64,000 nt of DNA from Blakeslea trispora. Its lineage: Eukaryota; Mucoromycota; Mucoromycetes; Mucorales; Choanephoraceae. Location: positions 496,001 through 560,000 of the forward strand of contig JAIWNE010000007.1 of the NCBI GenBank assembly GCA_025331445.1. The letters run 5' to 3'. The position numbers were made by a program, and so were the translations under genes. Below the pieces are notes generated by a model that saw nothing but the letters and a program-made list of their open reading frames with translations, made no database searches and had not been told where the DNA came from. Of this stretch, positions 58,801-64,000 are shown piece after piece. Numbering within the stretch: position 1 is the stretch's first letter; each line of letters starts with the position of its first letter.

Positions 58801-61184
58801 TTAGCTTCATTTAATATGCGAATCTTATGAAGAAATGGACATCATCCGATTTAACACTAATGATAGACCGTTTCTCAATAGCTTGAAGAATCATGAAAAT
58901 CTACGCTTTCCTCTTTCAAAAGTAGCTACAGTGACAGATAAGATTTTTATTTTAATTCAAGTAAGATTCGATACCACAGACTCTTCTTTTATAGCCTATA
59001 GAATTTGCTAATGACTATTTCTTTCTATTTCAAAGTGCGTTCTTGGTGACATTTCATTATACAGTAAAGGAAACAATTTGGCAGCTTTAGAAGCAGCCAC
59101 AGTCATTAAGAATGTTGGCCGAATCGTACGTTGTAAGTGATTGGGTTGATGTCAAATAGATTTCACTTTGTGTTAATTTTCAATCAGGTCTTATTGATTG
59201 CAGTGTTCAAGAGAGACATCCTGTACGTTTGAAGTTTGCTTTGCAGCTCTACCAAAGCATACAAACAAAGTTATGGTTTGACACTACGGAGATAGCTCTT
59301 CAAATAGATGGTATTGGTCCGCAGTTTGCCAAACTACTGGCTAAAGCAAATATAACTTCCATGAGTGAATTGAGACAATGCGATCCAGGTCGAATTGAAA
59401 TGGTAATAGAAAAATAAAAGGGAAGGTGTTTGCTGTTATAATGAATTACTTTATTTATTCTGTCGCATAGATATTAAACCGAAAACCTCCATTTGGAACA
59501 AAGGTATACCAGTATGATTAGAATTGTAACCCTACTTATAACTTCTTTGGATTAGGTCAAAAAACAGATCGATGTCATTCCTGAGTTTTACCTTCAAGTA
59601 GAGCAGGTAAATTGAAACGCAAAATTGAAGTAGGTCCTCATAATGGTTGGTGAATAGAGTACAACAAAAAAAGATGTCAAGGGAGTACTGGTATCGTTAC
59701 ATGTCAATCTTGGAGTCAATAATCCACATGCAGTTACTATCAGAAAGAACCGAAGAGGTCATCAAGCTTTGTTCTGGATCGAAACATCTGAAAGACAACT
59801 GATTGACTTTCGCCGTATTTCGTAAGCGAGTGATATAAAGTATGTGGGCTATCCTCATGACTAATGCTACAATACAAACATAAGGTTATCCAAGTTGCAT
59901 GCTGGTAAACAGTCGTTTGATGTTCATTTGACAGTAACAACACCCATGCTCATCGTCTGGGTTCATCTTCAGAGTGAAGATTATAGTAAATAACGTTCTA
60001 ACAAGTACATCTTATGCTACATTCTAAATGACACTCTATGTTTTAAATTTTAGTCGGAATAGATATCGACAAAGAAATCCAAGTTACATTGGATCCAAAG
60101 AAGCATATCAATGTCTCTTGCACTAGCAATGTGTCAAGAGATCATTGTCAACAACCAACTGCATCTACTTCAAACGAATTGTCTGGAAGAGCTCCATCCA
60201 GATCACCCAAATTAGAAGTAATCGATCTTGACCCGTCGCCTACTATATCAAGAGACAAGGGGAAAGGAAAGGCATGTATCTTGGCTGATGTGAAAACTGA
60301 GCCAGCAGATGATTTTATGCCAGCCAAGAGGAAAAAGAAAGAATTAGAAAAACCGTAAACATAACCAGTTTGAACAAAAGAGAGAAAAGAGAACTCATTT
60401 ATTCTTTTTGATTTTTATCAGCTGTAAGCACTTTTGTAAAGATAAAGAAAAGTAAGTTGTTTATTGTTATGAAAAGAAAAGAAACTTAACGATAAAAAAA
60501 AAGTTGTGCACACAAGTGCTGTAAGCGAACTTTACAGGTAGACGAAAATGGATCGACTATCAGTCTAAAACGCACTTTCAAAGATCCTGAAGATCTTTCT
60601 CCTCAAAAGAAATTGAAGACGATAAAAGACTTTATGATACAAGACTTGAATGGTGCTGAACCAAGTTCATCCGCTACTGTTTATCAGCCTGATAAAATAA
60701 CACCAGGTAAGATAGAAACTCTGGATTAGTCTTTTTTTTTTTTTTTGTCTCGTATACAATAATACTCAGCGTAACAAAATCGATCTCAGATGATCATTTA
60801 TTTGATATAACGGATCAAGATATAATGATGATTGACACAAGTACTCCTATACCGGCCGAGGCAACAGAAAGACCAAAGCATGAAGTAGATGATGACTTTG
60901 ACAGCCTAACTATAAATGACGACGATTTGGACAGGATAGCTTATCAAGCAGAATCTTGTCAAACAAAACAAACCAGGATTGATGACTGCGATGCACTTTG
61001 GCACGATGTGGGTGACATGGCTGACAAAGCATTTAATTACCATTCCTTGTCCTCTTCACAGCACACAGCGCAACCTATTGTAATCTACCAGCCTCCAAAG
61101 ACCAATCAAAATGAGCGACAGAGCTATTCATTCAAATCATCTTATTTAGCAGAATGGATTCATCGTTATGTAGACATCATTTAA
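55835..61184 (+). CDS. HFM1: Meiotic DNA helicase HFM1/MER3
   Basis: Thirty exons join in phase to 1,177 aa: 55835-55997, 56063-56137, 56195-56262, 56315-56348, 56414-56578, 56644-56707, 56768-56852, 56904-56972, 57035-57119, 57172-57280, 57340-57388, 57445-57527, 57605-57684, 57755-57823, 57892-57960, 58031-58202, 58276-58356, 58406-58500, 58579-58751, 58805-58960, 59036-59132, 59188-59402, 59471-59503, 59556-59606, 59658-59821, 59885-59985, 60054-60354, 60422-60451, 60504-60706, 60790-61184. This Ski2-like superfamily 2 helicase stabilises recombination intermediates and promotes crossovers in meiosis. Seen: APTGSGKT, MAPTKSLCSER, IDEVHIL, ISATVPN, FCSTRKSTQQA, GFHHAGLD, ATTSTLAVGVNLPA, QMIGRAGRPG, a winged helix, the Sec63 domain with a DGIGPQFAKLLAKA helix-hairpin-helix, and a C-terminal Cys finger PCKHFCKDKENCAHKCCK typical of HFM1. 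The intron at 57,961 starts with GC. First exon is the least certain. Confidence 0.92.
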
Positions 61185-61267
61185 TCCCTCAAAAAAAAAA
61201 TATACTAAAATAAAAGTTGAGTTTCTAATTCATCTTTTTTCTCTCTTTTTTCTTTCTACATTCGATC

Positions 61268-63014
61268 ATGTTGTTGACTTTTACAGGCAATAGTAGAGTG
61301 CTGTATCAAGCAAAAAGGGGATTTGCTACCCTTATAAATCGAATCAGTAATAAAGAACTAAAAGGCTGGTTGGTTGAACAAGAGCAGCAATTGTATCCTG
61401 ATATTGTTTTGGTGGATGTTCGAGAAAGGCATGAGATTGAACAACATGGCAAGATAAAGTCAGCTGTCAATGTTCCTCTCAGTCTAGAATCCAACCTGTT
61501 TTCAGCAGGCTTATCTGATTTCGCTAAATCGAGCAAGGTAACAGGACTGGATGATCTCAAATAGGGACAGAAGGCATTTGAAATTTGAAATTAGATTATT
61601 TTTCATTGTATGTCAGGAAGACGAAGCGATGAAGCAGCCAATATAGCAATTCAACTTGGCTTTGAACATGTCTATAGTTTGCAGGATGGATTGAAATCAT
61701 GGGATGGTCCAATCCAGCCTTTCATGAGAAATCATTCCCCTTGGGTGCATACTTTGTTTGAGCCAGAGACAGAAACAGCACAATATATTGTCACTGACTT
61801 GGGTAAATGACTAGAAAAAAAAAAGAAGAAGACAGGGTGATTTATTTTCATGCCATCCAATAGAAACAAGGGAAGCAGTCATTATTGATCCAGTATTAAA
61901 TTATGATCCGTTCACAGCCAGTGTATCTCCTTTAACAGCAAAGGCCTTGGTTCAATTTATTCAAGAACATGAATTAAAAGTCACTAAAATTATCGATACT
62001 CATGTTCATGCAGTAAGTAGAAGAAAAAAGAAACTTGAAGAAAGTGATGACATCTTGACCTCGATAAATCTAGGATCATTTAACAGCTGCTCATTATTTG
62101 AAAGAACAATTAGATTCCAAGGTAAAAGAAAAAAAAAGAAATACAGGAAAAAGGCCTTGGTTTAATGACCTGAACCTTTACTTTGTTTAATAGCCCGAGT
62201 ATTGGATTGGTCAAGATGTAATTCAAGTACAGCATGTGTTTGGTAAAAGTTACAATATCAATCAACGAGAATTGAATCCTACCGGAGAACAGTTTGATAG
62301 ATTAGTGACAGATGGTACTCAATGGGTATTGGGAAATAACATTGAATGTACTGTCATGGCCACACCTGGCCATACGCCTGCCTGCATGTCTTATCGTATA
62401 GGCGATGCTGCCTTTGTAGGCGATTCTCTATTTATGGTAGTATAGCTTACGAATTATTTCTAAAGTACACATGTCTGATTTATGCCTATGATGATAGCCT
62501 GATTTAGGTACAGCTCGATGTGACTTTCCTGGAGGAAGTGCAGAGCAAATGTACAACAGCATTCAAAAGATGTATCAACACTGGCCTAGCGATACACGTA
62601 TCTATGTAGGCCATGACTACCCGCCTTATGACCGAAGTGTAAGTGTGTACTATATCACTGTTTACGAGACTTTACCTAAAAACAAATAAAGTATCAGGTC
62701 ATGGCTACTTTGGAGAAACACCAGAAATTCAATAAAATGATCCATGCCAACGTTTCACTGGATCAATTTGTTTCTATGCGTCAAAAGAGGGATGCTCAAC
62801 TTAGACCACCTCGATTTATTCATCCTTCAATTCAAGTAAGTCTTTCTGGAAACATACACAAAAAACAAATGAGAAGGGAGGCTATTTAACTCATGTATTT
62901 GCATAGACAAACTTAAGAGGTGGCGTACTGCCCACACCTGAAGTCTCTGTTCATGGTCAACAAAAGGCTACTTCATTTTTTAAAATCCCTATTCGATTCA
63001 AAAAGAACGTATAG
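61268..63014 (+). CDS. Rhodanese-metallo-beta-lactamase fusion (ETHE1-like)
   Basis: Exons 61268-61537, 61595-61802, 61864-62012, 62074-62121, 62194-62436, 62498-62638, 62698-62835 and 62907-63014 join to 434 aa. The N-terminal 20 residues are basic and could target mitochondria. A rhodanese domain follows (about 25-150) with VLVDVRERHEIEQHGKI and the active-site loop HCMSGRRSDEAA, so the persulfide-forming Cys is present. The second domain (about 165-400) has the metallohydrolase motifs THVHADHLTAAH, TPGHTPACM, GDSLFMPDLG and YVGHDY, closest to the ETHE1/persulfide-dioxygenase branch. The likely chemistry is oxidation of glutathione persulfide and transfer of sulfane sulfur; this is inferred from the two domains. 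The rhodanese-first order differs from bacterial dioxygenase-rhodanese fusions. It starts 83 bp after HFM1 and converges on RPN5 (27 bp between stops). Confidence 0.88.
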
Positions 63015-63041
63015 CTTCTTTTTTATTATTATTATTTACTC

Positions 63042-64000
63042 TTATTTCACTTTGGCTATGCTATGAACCATTTCCTACAATAATAATAAATAAATAAATA
63101 AAAATCATCATTTTCATATCCTTTGGGCTTACCTCCTTTGAAATCAAATGGCATGTCTTTTCAATCAAATTCAATAAAGAATTGATATCATTGGACCAGT
63201 TATTCAAGATTTCGTTGGCGTCCTTCTTGGGTTGGAAATTGATGATGCCAGCCGAACGATCAATGCGAGCATAGATGGTCTTGGAAACAACTAACTTGCT
63301 CAAAAATTCCTCGGTATCCTTTTCGTTCAGATCCAGCAGTTGAACAAGTCGCTTTGTAGAAACGCGTGTATAGTATTTAGCAATCACACGAATATTGTGT
63401 TCAACAACACGGTGATGAAGCTCCTTCAATCGCTTTTGTCCTTCTTCTGTTGATGTATTGAAAGCAGTTGCCTGACTCAACAATTGACCATAGGTTTGTT
63501 CAATCTGTGTCCAGCGCATCAGTTCGACAGTCACAAAGCATTTGGCCAGTTCTTGATAAAGAGGAATCTGAGCTAGCTTTGTGTCTTGATAGATGCGATG
63601 AAGCAAGTCGCTCTGTTCATTGTCATAAGGTGCGAGAATGACAAACAGAATAGCGTTTTGAAGTGCTTCTTTCCACTTGGTTTCGTCTTCCTGAATTGAC
63701 TCGGAATCATAGATTTGCTTATAAAACTTGTGTACATTCAAATATTGATCTTCGTGTAAAGCATGTTGAATCATCAATTGGTAGAAACGGAGTTTCAAAT
63801 CCTAAGAACAGCTACACTTAATTCCATTCTGTCCTTTCTACCCTTTTTTTTTTTTTACTCTCTATCTTACCTCGTTTTCCTTGTCCTGGAAGAACTTGGT
63901 ATTGATCTTCTTACTGATGATTTGTGTACGAATGTAATCTGATTTGGCTAAACAGAGCCTCATTTGTTCCAAAATGAAATCGACCTTTTCACGCTTATCC
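63042..64000 (-). CDS. RPN5: 26S proteasome lid subunit RPN5 (PSMD12), 3' part
   Basis: Three exons are inside the window: 63871-64000 (cut by the window end), 63133-63801 and 63042-63074; the 5' part lies outside. Rpn5 is a PCI-domain scaffold of the proteasome lid. Seen: [50 protein letters not shown], and the PCI winged helix with [31 protein letters not shown] and GIINF, then [16 protein letters not shown], whose final ten residues come from a 33-bp last exon. The unspliced frame would otherwise run into intron sequence after SKE. Confidence 0.95.

Overview
The window looks like nuclear DNA of an early-diverging filamentous fungus, most likely Mucoromycota (Mucorales-like). This is inferred from AT-rich intergenic DNA with poly-A/T runs, genes split by many short GT-AG introns (about 45-80 bp), and conserved single-copy eukaryotic genes whose spliced products I could rebuild in frame. 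No species is assigned.

Layout. 1-10.2 kb is gene-poor: dispersed and tandem repeats, one possible acidic-protein gene, a tRNA-Gln(TTG) and a long (CT)n tract. 10.2-25 kb carries CK2 catalytic subunit (+), a PRL-type phosphatase (-), PDCD2 (+), mitochondrial branched-chain 2-oxoacid dehydrogenase E1 beta (-), an F-box/LRR-like protein (-), a small hypothetical gene (-) and a 13-repeat Sel1-like protein (-). 25.0-28.3 kb has no recognised gene. 28.3-38.0 kb is compact: UV-damage endonuclease UVDE (+), an AFG2/SPATA5-family AAA ATPase (-), BUD32 kinase (-), mitochondrial malonyl-CoA:ACP transacylase (-), IMP3 (-) and an Era-type GTPase (+). 38.0-54.2 kb is a repeat island: two nearly identical 2.2-kb direct copies, an inverted copy of the window's first 0.7 kb, 395-bp and 27-bp tandem arrays, many microsatellites, and an apparently intact Tc1/mariner-type transposon with perfect 174-bp inverted repeats and TA duplications. 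54.2-64 kb is compact again: a secreted acidic protein with a GPI-type tail (+), the 30-exon meiotic helicase HFM1/MER3 (+), a rhodanese-metallo-beta-lactamase fusion (+) and the 3' part of proteasome subunit RPN5 (-).

The genes do not form a pathway. Several are housekeeping (RPN5, IMP3, BUD32, AFG2-like, ERA, MCAT, E1 beta), two act in DNA metabolism (UVDE, HFM1), and the fusion protein suggests mitochondrial or cytosolic sulfide/persulfide chemistry. Neighbours are often convergent with 17-130 bp between stops. IMP3 and ERA are divergent, sharing a 148-bp promoter interval.

I did not find a clear, wholly new system. The best leads are the duplicated 2.2-kb unit with a GC-richer, TATA-preceded, hairpin-ended core that could be a noncoding RNA; the transposon whose inverted repeats carry a motif iterated at exactly 44 bp; and the domain order of the rhodanese-metallohydrolase fusion. 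Exon borders are manual predictions checked for GT-AG sites and reading phase; no transcript data were available.
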